5,587 nucleotides of DNA from Candidatus Cloacimonadota bacterium (GTDB taxonomy: Bacteria; Cloacimonadota; Cloacimonadia; Cloacimonadales; TCS61). How positions within the stretch are numbered: position 1 is the first letter of the stretch; each line of letters begins with the position of its first letter. The notes beneath the pieces were generated by a model. That model did not search any database and was not told the origin of the DNA. It saw only the letters and a program-made list of their open reading frames with translations. Positions 1 through 5,587 of this stretch are shown here, piece by piece. The position numbers and the translations under genes are program-made. Location of the stretch: contig JAGGWC010000188.1 of assembly GCA_021157645.1 (NCBI GenBank), forward strand, positions 1 to 5,587, given 5' to 3'.

Positions 1-56
1 AGACCGATAAATACAAAGAAATTATTAATACTTTAAAAGAGTTTACTGATGTTTAG
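1..56 (+). CDS. C-terminal end of an unidentified upstream protein (partial)
   Basis: Only one plus-strand frame stays open from the left edge. Read from base 3 it gives TDKYKEIINTLKEFTDV and stops with TAG at 54-56. The tail is lysine- and glutamate-rich and looks helical, but 17 residues are too few to assign a family. Its stop lies inside the start of the next gene: the glycosyltransferase ATG is at 49-51, so the genes overlap by 8 bases. That arrangement is typical of translationally coupled genes in one operon, so this was probably another member of a glycan or surface-polymer gene set (inference). It could also be a chance open frame, but the tight overlap with a convincing gene argues against that. 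Confidence 0.5.
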   Translation, partial: TDKYKEIINTLKEFTDV

Positions 57-1002
57 GCACAAATACACAAAAGCACAAAATCTGCGATATCTTCTTTCCT
101 TTCCTCTGAGTTTACTTCAATTATTTCGTCATACTTCAAAACGTAAAAATGGAATCAGTGTAATTATACGCGTGAAAGATGAAGAAGATTGGATCGCTAA
201 ATCGCTACTTTCTCTGAATGAATTTGCAGACGAAGTTGTAGTTGTGAACAATAATTCACTTGATGATACTCTAAAGGAAATTGAAAGCGTAAAAAGCCAA
301 CTTAAATATAAACTAATAGTGGAAGATGAGCCTTCTGATGGTATTTGTGAAGTTAGCAATCATGCACTTTCGCTTACAAATTTCAGATGGATATTCAGGT
401 GGGATTCAGATTTTATTGCTTATACTTCAGGTGAAAGGAATATTAAATTGTTGCGTGAATATCTTCTCAACTTGAATCACAAAAAACATTATCTGATCTT
501 CCCATTAACACTCAGTTTTGCCGGTGATCTTTTCCATGTGAAAACTGGTAAGGAAACTAATTCTGAAGGTTATATTCATACATGGCATTCAAAACTGAAA
601 TACATTAAAAAAGGTAAATTTGAATCTTTGCAGGTTCCACTTTTCTATAAAATTAAAAGATTGAAGGAAATTTACTTTGTACATATCGGTAGCGCAAAAC
701 CGATGAAGAAATTATTGTATCGTTTCTTCTGGCTTTTCTGGCTAAAAGAGCGAGATAAATTTGCAACGATTAATGAATTCATCAATCATATTTCTAAAGA
801 AAAATGGAATGGGCTTTCACCAGAAAATATTGCAATTGCTAAATTTCGAGAATTGATCTTACCAATTAGAAAGTTTAATGTTAACGAATTTGGGAATTAT
901 CCTGAAATAATGAATAATGATGTTAAAACGCCAAAGCTAGAAATAATCTACAAAAATGAGAAGCCATTCAGCAGAAACGATTTTATGGAAAATATTAGCT
1001 AA
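49..1002 (+). CDS. Glycosyltransferase, GT-A fold, family 2-like
   Basis: Probably transfers a sugar from a nucleotide-sugar donor to a glycan or lipid acceptor at the inner face of the membrane. The 317-residue protein starts with a basic stretch containing a short hydrophobic patch (about residues 14-26). A Rossmann-like GT-A core follows: ISVIIRVKDEEDWI at 36-49 (family 2 first strand plus acidic cluster), DEVVVVNNNSLDDT at 61-74 (second strand with the N-S-x-D-x-T type loop), and RWDSDF at 117-122, whose D119-S-D121 fits the metal-binding DXD motif. H212 in YFVHIGS may be a further metal ligand, but this is tentative. An aromatic, basic segment at about 220-235 (RFFWLFWLKERDK) could sit on the membrane. 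I see no clear transmembrane anchor. The start at 49 is preceded by a weak purine-rich site (AAAAGAG, 35-41) and overlaps the end of the upstream gene. Acceptor and donor cannot be named. The 3' end overlaps the opposing reductase gene by 8 bases. Confidence 0.85.
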   Translation: MFRHKYTKAQNLRYLLSFPLSLLQLFRHTSKRKNGISVIIRVKDEEDWIAKSLLSLNEFADEVVVVNNNSLDDTLKEIESVKSQLKYKLIVEDEPSDGICEVSNHALSLTNFRWIFRWDSDFIAYTSGERNIKLLREYLLNLNHKKHYLIFPLTLSFAGDLFHVKTGKETNSEGYIHTWHSKLKYIKKGKFESLQVPLFYKIKRLKEIYFVHIGSAKPMKKLLYRFFWLFWLKERDKFATINEFINHISKEKWNGLSPENIAIAKFRELILPIRKFNVNEFGNYPEIMNNDVKTPKLEIIYKNEKPFSRNDFMENIS

Positions 1003-1453
1003 AAATCATCCTTACTATCTTCTCTAAGTATTTTGCATCAATTTCATCAAAGGAATCTAATTCTTTGCTATCTACATCCAACACGGCTACAATTACATTG
1101 TCTTTAAATATTGGAACAACGATCTCCGAAGTAGAACGACTATCACAAACAATATGACCATCAAATTTATGAACATCAGGTACAATTTGTGTTTTTTCTT
1201 CATCAATTGCAGCCCAACACACACCAATATGTTTAGTTAAAATCAAACAAGCAACACCTCCTTGATAACAGCTAACAATCAATTCTCCATCAATTAATCT
1301 GTAAAACCCAGTCCAGAAAAAATAATCAAATTTATGATGTAAAATAGCGGCGATTGTGCTCATCTTTGCAATTGGATCAGTTGTTTTTGGTATGAGTTTT
1401 TTAATTTGATTGAGAATTCTTTTATATCTATTTTCTTTTCGTATTTTATCCAT
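995..1453 (-). CDS. msrC: Free methionine-(R)-sulfoxide reductase (GAF domain, YebR type)
   Basis: Reduces the R form of free (not protein-bound) methionine sulfoxide in the cytosol, repairing oxidised methionine with electrons from thioredoxin. The 152-residue protein is a single GAF domain. A helical N-terminus (1-40) is followed by FFWTGFYRL (45-53), the family's W-x-G-F-Y strand, then YQGGVACLIL (63-72), GVCWAA (77-82) and VPDVHKFDGHIVCDSRSTSEIVVPI (91-115). Cysteines C69, C79 and C103 are spaced 10 and 24 residues apart, the same spacing as the three redox cysteines recalled for E. coli YebR (84, 94, 118). C103 would then be the catalytic residue, and C62 is extra. Length is slightly below the E. 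coli protein (about 165). The ATG at 1453 is the only start codon after the upstream in-frame stop and has GGAAA about six bases before it. The gene has its own repeat-bearing upstream gap, and no promoter can be picked out. The family call is firm; enzyme activity is inferred from the conserved cysteines. Confidence 0.93.
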   Translation of the reverse strand: MDKIRKENRYKRILNQIKKLIPKTTDPIAKMSTIAAILHHKFDYFFWTGFYRLIDGELIVSCYQGGVACLILTKHIGVCWAAIDEEKTQIVPDVHKFDGHIVCDSRSTSEIVVPIFKDNVIVAVLDVDSKELDSFDEIDAKYLEKIVRMIFS

Positions 1454-1469
1454 ACAATTTCCATTTTCT

Positions 1470-1593
1470 GTCTTTCTGACGAATCTTTCACGTTGTTCTT
1501 AGGAAGAATCTCAATTGCCAACATAGGATGTAAAGCTAAAAAAACTTTCAGGAGATTCTTTATGAGTAAAGCTATGAGATTCCTCAGAAAGAC
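1470..1593. repeat. Nested imperfect palindrome, likely dispersed non-coding repeat
   Basis: Two arms of about 43 bases (1470-1512 and 1552-1593) are imperfect reverse complements around a 39-base spacer. The outer ends match best: GTCTTTCTGACGAATCT at 1470-1486 pairs with AGATTCCTCAGAAAGAC at 1577-1593, 16 of 17 positions. The inner ends AAGAATCTC (1504-1512) and GAGATTCTT (1552-1560) pair perfectly over 9. Within each arm the GAATCT/AGATTC core occurs twice, about 24-25 bases apart, so the element is a palindrome built from a repeated half-site. It fills most of the gap between the exporter and reductase genes. It resembles the short palindromic repeats (REP- or MITE-like, ends of the GTCxTTCTGA kind) scattered between genes in many bacteria. 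Whether it recurs elsewhere in this genome is unknown. Confidence 0.6.
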
Positions 1594-1618
1594 TAAAAGA
1601 TCGAATTATTTTTTTTCT

Positions 1619-1634
1619 CGTTCAGGAGTGAACG
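1619..1634. repeat. Short perfect hairpin downstream of the exporter gene
   Basis: CGTTCA (1619-1624) and TGAACG (1629-1634) form a perfect 6-bp stem around the 4-base loop GGAG. It lies about 25 bases beyond the exporter stop on the minus strand. In the exporter's direction of transcription the stem is followed by a run of A, not T, so it lacks the U-tract of an intrinsic terminator. It could help stabilise the 3' end of the exporter mRNA or be a remnant of the neighbouring palindromic repeat. The structure is plain in the sequence; the role is open. Confidence 0.4.
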
Positions 1635-1659
1635 TGATACTTTCTTTATACACCATAAT

Positions 1660-3378
1660 TTACAGGATCATATTTTTAGTATAAAGGTTATAGTAATAAT
1701 CTTTTTTATCCATCAATTCATCATGAGTGCCTTGTTCTACAATTTTGCCTTTGTTGATAATATAAAGCAGATCTGCATTGCGAACTGTAGAGAGACGATG
1801 AGCAATAATAATGGTAGTTCTATTCTGGGAAAGTTCTTCCATTGCTTTCTGGATGTATGCTTCTGATTCTGTATCGAGAGAAGATGTTGCTTCATCAAAA
1901 ATTAGAATGAGCGGATTTTTAAGGAATGCTCTTGCAATCGAAATTCGTTGTTTCTGTCCACCAGAGAGTTTTACTCCTCGCTCGCCGGTAAGTGTGTCAA
2001 ATCCATCCGGTAATGATTGGATAAAATCAAGTATATTAGCTTTTCGAGCAGCTTCGATGACCTCTTCTTCGCTGGCATTGGGATTTCCATAAAGTATATT
2101 TTCACGAATTGAGGTATCAAACAAGAATACATTCTGTTGAACAATTCCAATGTTTTTCCTTAATGATTTTTGCTTTAGATCCATAATATTGTTTCCATCA
2201 ATAAAAATCGATCCATCTTGAGCTTCATAGAAGCGGGGGATCAATGATGCTATTGTAGATTTTCCTGCACCCGATTCTCCAACCAGTGCGATTGTTTTTC
2301 CAGCAGGAACTGTCATATTGATATTTTGCAGAACCCAATCTTCAGATGAAGTGTATTTAAAAGTAAGATTCTTAATATCTATCGATCCTTTTACATTATC
2401 AAGAGTTGTAGCGTTTTTCTTATCTTTAATATCTGGTTTAATATCCATAATTTCAATGAATCTTTCAAAAGCTGTTGATCCCTGTTGGAACTGTTCAGTA
2501 AAATGAACCAGTCTTTCTATTGGTCTTAAGATAAAATTCACATAAAGTGTGAATGCCAGCAGATCTATTACGTCAAGTTGACCAAGAAAAATTAGATATA
2601 CTCCACCACCAATAACGACGAGATAATAGAAATCAGTTAGGAAAGTCATACCTGCAAAATAGACACTCATAATCTTATACATTTTTTCTTTGGCTCGTTG
2701 AAAAGAGAAATTAATATGTCCAAATTTTTCCATTTCCAAATGCTCATTGGTAAATGATTTCACCTCGCGTATTCCCTGCACAGAATTTTCTACAGAACTG
2801 TTGATATCAGCAATTCTTTTTCTAACCAGACGAAATCCGCCTTTCATACGACGACCATAAGTTAATCCCCATATTATAAGAAGAGGAACCGGGATCATGG
2901 CAATAATTGCCAGGGAAACATTATAATGGAACATGGCAATGAATGAACCGATTATCATGAAAACGGAGATTATCAAATCTTCAGGAGCATGATGTGCAAC
3001 TTCAGCAATCATATTTAGATCATTAGAAATTCTCGACATTATATGACCAGTTTTCACATTATCAAAATAATTGAAAGACAGCTTTTGTAGATGAGCGAAC
3101 ATATCCGATCTCATGTCGGATTCCATCCGCACACCCATAATATGACCCCAGCGAATACGAATATAAGTAAAAACAGATTTAAAGATAATGATTCCACCCA
3201 TTATTGCAATCATAGCAATAATCCCATTTAAATCTTTATTGGGAATATAAACTTTAAGTAATGTGCGTGTAAGCATCGGCATGAAAACTGACAAAATTGC
3301 TGCCAGGAAGGCAACAGTCATATCTAGGATAAACAAAAACCTATGTGGTTTATAAAATTTTATAAATCTTTTTAACAT
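1660..3378 (-). CDS. ABC exporter half-transporter, fused membrane and ATPase domains (MsbA/LmrA-like)
   Basis: A 572-residue type IV (MsbA-like) exporter subunit that should dimerise in the cytoplasmic membrane and use ATP to move a lipid, peptide or drug-like substrate outward. Membrane segments lie at about residues 14-36, 53-72, 135-150, 154-172, 240-265 and 268-285. The ATPase domain runs from about 333 to the end with every catalytic motif intact: Walker A GESGAGKST (367-375), Q-loop VQQN (Q415), signature LSGGQ (471-475), Walker B ILIFDE with catalytic glutamate E496, D-loop SSLD (499-502) and H-loop H527. A homodimer would therefore have two working ATP sites. The frame stays open for 20 more codons upstream to an ATG at 3438. 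I chose the ATG at 3378 because AGGA sits five bases before it, MLKRFIKFYKPHRF looks like a normal exporter N-terminus, and the extra codons fall in a hairpin-forming repeat. No partner subunit is adjacent, and the substrate cannot be predicted. Confidence 0.95.
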   Translation of the reverse strand: MLKRFIKFYKPHRFLFILDMTVAFLAAILSVFMPMLTRTLLKVYIPNKDLNGIIAMIAIMGGIIIFKSVFTYIRIRWGHIMGVRMESDMRSDMFAHLQKLSFNYFDNVKTGHIMSRISNDLNMIAEVAHHAPEDLIISVFMIIGSFIAMFHYNVSLAIIAMIPVPLLIIWGLTYGRRMKGGFRLVRKRIADINSSVENSVQGIREVKSFTNEHLEMEKFGHINFSFQRAKEKMYKIMSVYFAGMTFLTDFYYLVVIGGGVYLIFLGQLDVIDLLAFTLYVNFILRPIERLVHFTEQFQQGSTAFERFIEIMDIKPDIKDKKNATTLDNVKGSIDIKNLTFKYTSSEDWVLQNINMTVPAGKTIALVGESGAGKSTIASLIPRFYEAQDGSIFIDGNNIMDLKQKSLRKNIGIVQQNVFLFDTSIRENILYGNPNASEEEVIEAARKANILDFIQSLPDGFDTLTGERGVKLSGGQKQRISIARAFLKNPLILIFDEATSSLDTESEAYIQKAMEELSQNRTTIIIAHRLSTVRNADLLYIINKGKIVEQGTHDELMDKKDYYYNLYTKNMIL

Positions 3379-3383
3379 ATTTT

Positions 3384-3387
3384 TCCT
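3384..3387 (-). promoter_or_regulatory. Ribosome binding site that sets the exporter start
   Basis: On the minus strand AGGA is followed by AAAAT and then the ATG at 3378, a normal Shine-Dalgarno distance. No comparable site precedes the alternative ATG at 3438, where the upstream bases are an AT-rich run from the gap. This supports the shorter protein. Confidence 0.6.
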
Positions 3388-3403
3388 ACAGTTTTTTAGT
3401 GTT

Positions 3404-3430
3404 CCCCTTTGGAAGAGGGAATAAAAGGGG
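3404..3430. repeat. Hairpin in the exporter 5' leader, G/C-run repeat copy
   Basis: CCCCTTT (3404-3410) and AAAGGGG (3424-3430) form a perfect 7-bp stem with a 13-base purine-rich loop. The structure would lie 26-52 bases before the chosen exporter start, in its mRNA leader. The 12-base string AATAAAAGGGGG at 3420-3431 recurs in the same orientation at 3633-3644, the other end of this intergenic gap, which suggests repeat-derived DNA. Translating it creates the artificial-looking N-terminus MLTPFYSLFQRG. It might affect exporter translation, but no anti-Shine-Dalgarno pairing is evident. Confidence 0.5.
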
Positions 3431-3438
3431 GTTAGCAA

Positions 3439-3658
3439 TAATCAGTCTTAGAGTCTATCATTTCTTCCATTAAAAATCGGTTATAGATCTCTCTAAGCCC
3501 CTCTGCCTTTACAAAGAAGAGCTTCTCATTCCAGACTTGCCCCGAAAGTGGAACTTGGGGCGAGAACGAAATAAAACTACAATTCTCTACTCACACTCAT
3601 AAAGTCGTAGCGAGTCAAGTCTTGTATGGAGAAATAAAAGGGGGGGTGTTTCTCACTT
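3439..3658. other. Non-coding gap between gatD and the exporter, mosaic of short repeats
   Basis: About 220 bases without a credible gene. Four structures can be seen. CTCTGCCTTT (3501-3510) with AAAGAAGAG (3513-3521) forms an imperfect palindrome. GCCCC (3539-3543) with GGGGC (3557-3561), extended by AAGT/ACTT (3546-3549 and 3553-3556), makes a 9-bp stem with a 2-base bulge and a GGA loop. GAGAAA (3629-3634) pairs with TTTCTC (3649-3654) across a G-run. AATAAAAGGGGG at 3633-3644 repeats the copy at 3420-3431. Local composition jumps between AT-rich and C/G-run patches, unlike the flanking genes. This looks like accumulated dispersed-repeat fragments. No clear -35/-10 pair for the exporter and no hairpin with a T-run for gatD termination could be identified. 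Confidence 0.5.
3539..3561. repeat. GC-rich bulged hairpin
   Basis: GCCCC and AAGT on the left pair with ACTT and GGGGC on the right, leaving GA bulged and GGA as the loop. It is the most stable-looking small structure in the window and is GC-rich against an AT-rich background. No T-run follows on either strand, so it is not a standard intrinsic terminator. It is most simply the core of a dispersed palindromic repeat. Confidence 0.45.
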
Positions 3659-5041
3659 TTATTTATGTACTTTCTTAATAAATTCTTCAACTTCAGGGAT
3701 TCCACCTTGATAAATAAGATATCCATTATAAGGTTCTCGCTTAGTAATCTCATTAGCAATTGGAGTCATCATCAATTCACGAACTTTATCCAGATCATCT
3801 GTTTGTCCTAATGCCCAACTAAGTTTAACAAATGCAACTTCCGGCAGCATATTCTCAGCAGGGATAATTCCGTAATTCATCAGATCACGACCGGTATCGT
3901 ATACGAACATATGAACATATCCCCATAAAGTCTGTACTGTCATATAAATTGGAATTCCTAATTTCTTACATTTTTTAATAGCAGGATAAAGAAGTTTATT
4001 TACGTGTCCCAACCCAGTTCCAGCAATTACAATACCCTTATAGCCATTATCAATAAGTGAATAAATTATATCCGGCTGCATATTTGGATAGTAATAAAGC
4101 AAAGCTACTTTATCATCAAAATAAGGTAGGATCGTAACTTTTCTGTCATTTCTTCTACGATTATAATTCTGTTTGATGGGAATTATTTTATCACGAGTTA
4201 CTGTTGCAATAGGGGTATCTCCGATTGTTCGGAAAGTGGAACGGTATGATGAATGCATTTTACGTACACGAGTTCCTTGATGAAGAAGTCCATATTCATC
4301 TGAAGTTGGACCGAACATACAGACCATTACTTCTGCAATATCCGATTTTGCAGCAGCAGTTGCAGCATGCATCAAATTCAAAGCGGCATCGGAAGAAGGA
4401 CGATCGGAAGATCGTTGTGAGCCGACTAGAACTATTGGGATTGGTGAATTTTGGATCATGAAAGAAAGAATTGCTGCTGTATGGTGCAATGTGTCTGTTC
4501 CATGTCCAATGATAATACCATCTATTCCTTTTTCAATTTCTTTACCAATAGCTATTGCCAGAGTTTTATATTGTTCTGGTCCCATATTTTCGCTGAAAAC
4601 AGCGAAGAGTTTTTCAGTTTCCAAATTGCAAATATTGGCAAGTTCCGGAACTGCACCGTACAATTCTCCCGGAGAGAAAGCTGGTATTACGGCACCAGTA
4701 CGATAATCCAGTCGGGATGCAATTGTACCACCTGTTCCAAACAATTTAACTTTTGGTTGACCTTCCGTGAAAGGAAATTCTTTTTCGGGTATTTTATAAT
4801 GTGCTTCTTTATAACCGACCTCTTTCATATCGGTAATTGTTCCGGTATCGATCCCTACATTATAACCGGTTATAAGTTTTAAAACTATGTGTTTATCATC
4901 ATCATTTTCTGAGCGGGGAAGAATGATCCCACTAAAATCACCACGTGTAGTTTTTATTTCAGTATCACTCCAAACTCTGATATTGAATTTTTTTAATATT
5001 TCTACTGCATCACCTTTGTAGCCTTTGAAGATGTCTATCAT
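3659..5041 (-). CDS. gatD: Glutamyl-tRNA(Gln) amidotransferase subunit D
   Basis: The asparaginase-fold subunit of GatDE. It hydrolyses an amide donor to ammonia, which is channelled to GatE to turn Glu-tRNA(Gln) into Gln-tRNA(Gln). The 460-residue protein begins with the small beta-barrel domain found in GatD but not in plain asparaginases (about 1-75, ending in LKLITGYNVGID). The catalytic domain follows at about 95-430: GTGGTIAS (102-109, nucleophile T106), GHGTDT (179-184, T182 and D183), VGSQRSSDRPSSDA (206-219) and TRVRKMHSSYRSTFR (257-271, with K261 the likely active-site lysine). T106 to T182 is 76 residues, the spacing recalled for archaeal GatD (101 and 177). The protein is slightly longer than the usual 435-440. 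The start is firm: ATG at 5041 shares one base with the gatE stop and has a GGAGG site six bases before it. A type I asparaginase is the alternative, but the N-terminal domain and the gatE neighbour argue against it. Confidence 0.95.
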   Translation of the reverse strand: MIDIFKGYKGDAVEILKKFNIRVWSDTEIKTTRGDFSGIILPRSENDDDKHIVLKLITGYNVGIDTGTITDMKEVGYKEAHYKIPEKEFPFTEGQPKVKLFGTGGTIASRLDYRTGAVIPAFSPGELYGAVPELANICNLETEKLFAVFSENMGPEQYKTLAIAIGKEIEKGIDGIIIGHGTDTLHHTAAILSFMIQNSPIPIVLVGSQRSSDRPSSDAALNLMHAATAAAKSDIAEVMVCMFGPTSDEYGLLHQGTRVRKMHSSYRSTFRTIGDTPIATVTRDKIIPIKQNYNRRRNDRKVTILPYFDDKVALLYYYPNMQPDIIYSLIDNGYKGIVIAGTGLGHVNKLLYPAIKKCKKLGIPIYMTVQTLWGYVHMFVYDTGRDLMNYGIIPAENMLPEVAFVKLSWALGQTDDLDKVRELMMTPIANEITKREPYNGYLIYQGGIPEVEEFIKKVHK

Positions 5042-5587
5042 TAGACACCTCCTTCAGATATTGATTTTTGAATAAAAGTATTCAGTTCTCTTAAAGGGAT
5101 ATTTCCCAGAGCGATCGGTCTCAAATTTCCCATAATCCATTTTTCTGCTGCTTTAGGATTTTTTGATTTATTAATTTTGGGGAACATTGATTGTAGGCTA
5201 CTAACATTATTCAAGATAGCTTCTTTTGTATATCTTTCATATTCAAGTGAGTTAAGCACCGATTCAAATTCCATTTGAGAATAAAGATAAATTACCGGTA
5301 AAATGGATTTAACAATATCAAAAGAGATTTTTTTTTCTATAATAAATTTAAATATATCGTAAACTTTTGTATATGGGAATGGAACATCCGAGATTAATTG
5401 TCCTTCAATGTGTTTGAGAGTATGAGCAAAAGTTGTTGCAATATATTTGGGATTAATCTTAAGATCATTGTTTATTCGTTCAATCTCTGGGACAAGATTA
5501 TTCCTGAGAATATAATTATAACAATCATCTGGAACCTGCCATTTTTTGAGTTGCTTATATCTTTCAACCAAATCTACAGGAAGTTTC
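5041..5587 (-). CDS. gatE: Glutamyl-tRNA(Gln) amidotransferase subunit E, C-terminal part (cut by window edge)
   Basis: The kinase/transferase and tRNA-binding subunit of GatDE. Only the last 181 residues are present, and the frame stays open to the right edge. The TTG at 5571 that could serve as a start is simply an internal leucine codon (reading KLPVDLVERYKQ). The visible part matches the helical middle and YqeY-like tail of the GatB/GatE family. LPVDLVERYKQLKKWQVPDD resembles the segment that leads out of the catalytic core. PKYIATTFAHTLKHIE follows, then YDIFKFIIEKKISFDIVKSIL, the family's helix-turn-helix with a K-I-S/A pattern. It ends with AAEKWIMGNLRPIA and LRELNTFIQKSI, equivalent to the M-G-x-x-M segment of the tail that contacts the outer part of tRNA(Gln). 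The catalytic domain lies outside the window and cannot be checked. Similarity is modest by eye, and the call leans partly on the coupled gatD gene. Confidence 0.85.
   Translation of the reverse strand, partial: KLPVDLVERYKQLKKWQVPDDCYNYILRNNLVPEIERINNDLKINPKYIATTFAHTLKHIEGQLISDVPFPYTKVYDIFKFIIEKKISFDIVKSILPVIYLYSQMEFESVLNSLEYERYTKEAILNNVSSLQSMFPKINKSKNPKAAEKWIMGNLRPIALGNIPLRELNTFIQKSISEGGV
5046..5052 (-). promoter_or_regulatory. Strong ribosome binding site for gatD inside the gatE 3' end
   Basis: GGAGGTG on the minus strand lies within the last codons of gatE (encoding Glu-Gly-Gly-Val) and places GGAGG six bases before the gatD ATG. Together with the TAATG stop-start overlap at 5039-5043 it indicates translational coupling, which would keep the two subunits near equal amounts. 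It is the strongest Shine-Dalgarno match in the window. Confidence 0.8.

Noticed and set aside
1562..1684. Plus-strand 40-codon frame with AGGAG seven bases before its ATG
   Set aside because: The ribosome-like site and start lie in the right arm of the palindrome, and the frame runs into the opposing exporter gene. The product has no recognisable features, so this is most likely chance within repeat DNA.
3629..3654. GAGAAA/TTTCTC hairpin just after gatD as its terminator
   Set aside because: Only six AT-rich pairs around a 14-base loop, and no T-run after it in the gatD direction, so it is not a convincing intrinsic terminator.
3577..3759. Minus-strand 60-codon frame overlapping the end of gatD
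   Set aside because: It overlaps the 3' end of gatD in another frame and continues into repeat sequence, with no family resemblance and no ribosome site.
4225..4882. Several plus-strand open frames inside gatD
   Set aside because: They are antisense shadows of a well-conserved gene, with low-complexity translations and no plausible starts.
3659..5041. Plain cytoplasmic (type I) or periplasmic (type II) L-asparaginase
   Set aside because: The 75-residue N-terminal barrel, the length of 460 residues, the lack of a signal peptide and the coupled gatE gene all fit GatD better.
5569..5571. TTG as the start of a complete 176-residue protein
   Set aside because: The frame is open upstream to the window edge and the upstream residues continue the family pattern, so this is an internal leucine codon of a truncated gatE.

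Overview
The window is an AT-rich stretch from a prokaryotic genome holding six protein genes, two of them cut by the window edges. There are no rRNA, tRNA, CRISPR or transposase genes. The organism cannot be fixed from the sequence. The MsbA-type ABC exporter, the YebR-type methionine sulfoxide reductase, the strong Shine-Dalgarno sites and the intergenic repeat debris look bacterial, perhaps an uncultured lineage of the FCB/Cloacimonadota kind (low confidence). The gatE-gatD pair at the right end is of a type classically described only from archaea.

Layout, left to right. On the plus strand, the last codons of an unknown gene (ending at 56) overlap a family 2-like glycosyltransferase (49-1002). 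Everything else is on the minus strand. A free methionine-(R)-sulfoxide reductase (995-1453) runs tail-to-tail into the glycosyltransferase with an 8-base overlap. A non-coding gap (1454-1659) carries a nested palindromic repeat of about 124 bp and a small hairpin. Next is a complete half-size ABC exporter (1660-3378); its start is set here downstream of the longest possible reading frame, because the extra N-terminal codons lie in repeat-like sequence with a hairpin. A second gap (3379-3658) is a patchwork of hairpins and G-rich repeats. Then comes gatD (3659-5041), translationally coupled to gatE (5041 to the window edge).

Function. GatD and GatE together form the amidotransferase that converts Glu-tRNA(Gln) into Gln-tRNA(Gln). 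GatD releases ammonia from an amide donor (asparaginase fold), and GatE activates the tRNA-bound glutamate and binds tRNA through its tail. The exporter, reductase and glycosyltransferase are probably independent units (transport, oxidative repair, surface glycan synthesis), separated from gatED by repeat-bearing gaps. The most noteworthy point is a complete-looking GatDE module beside bacterial-looking genes. The intergenic palindrome and repeat mosaic are the other parts that ordinary gene annotation does not explain.
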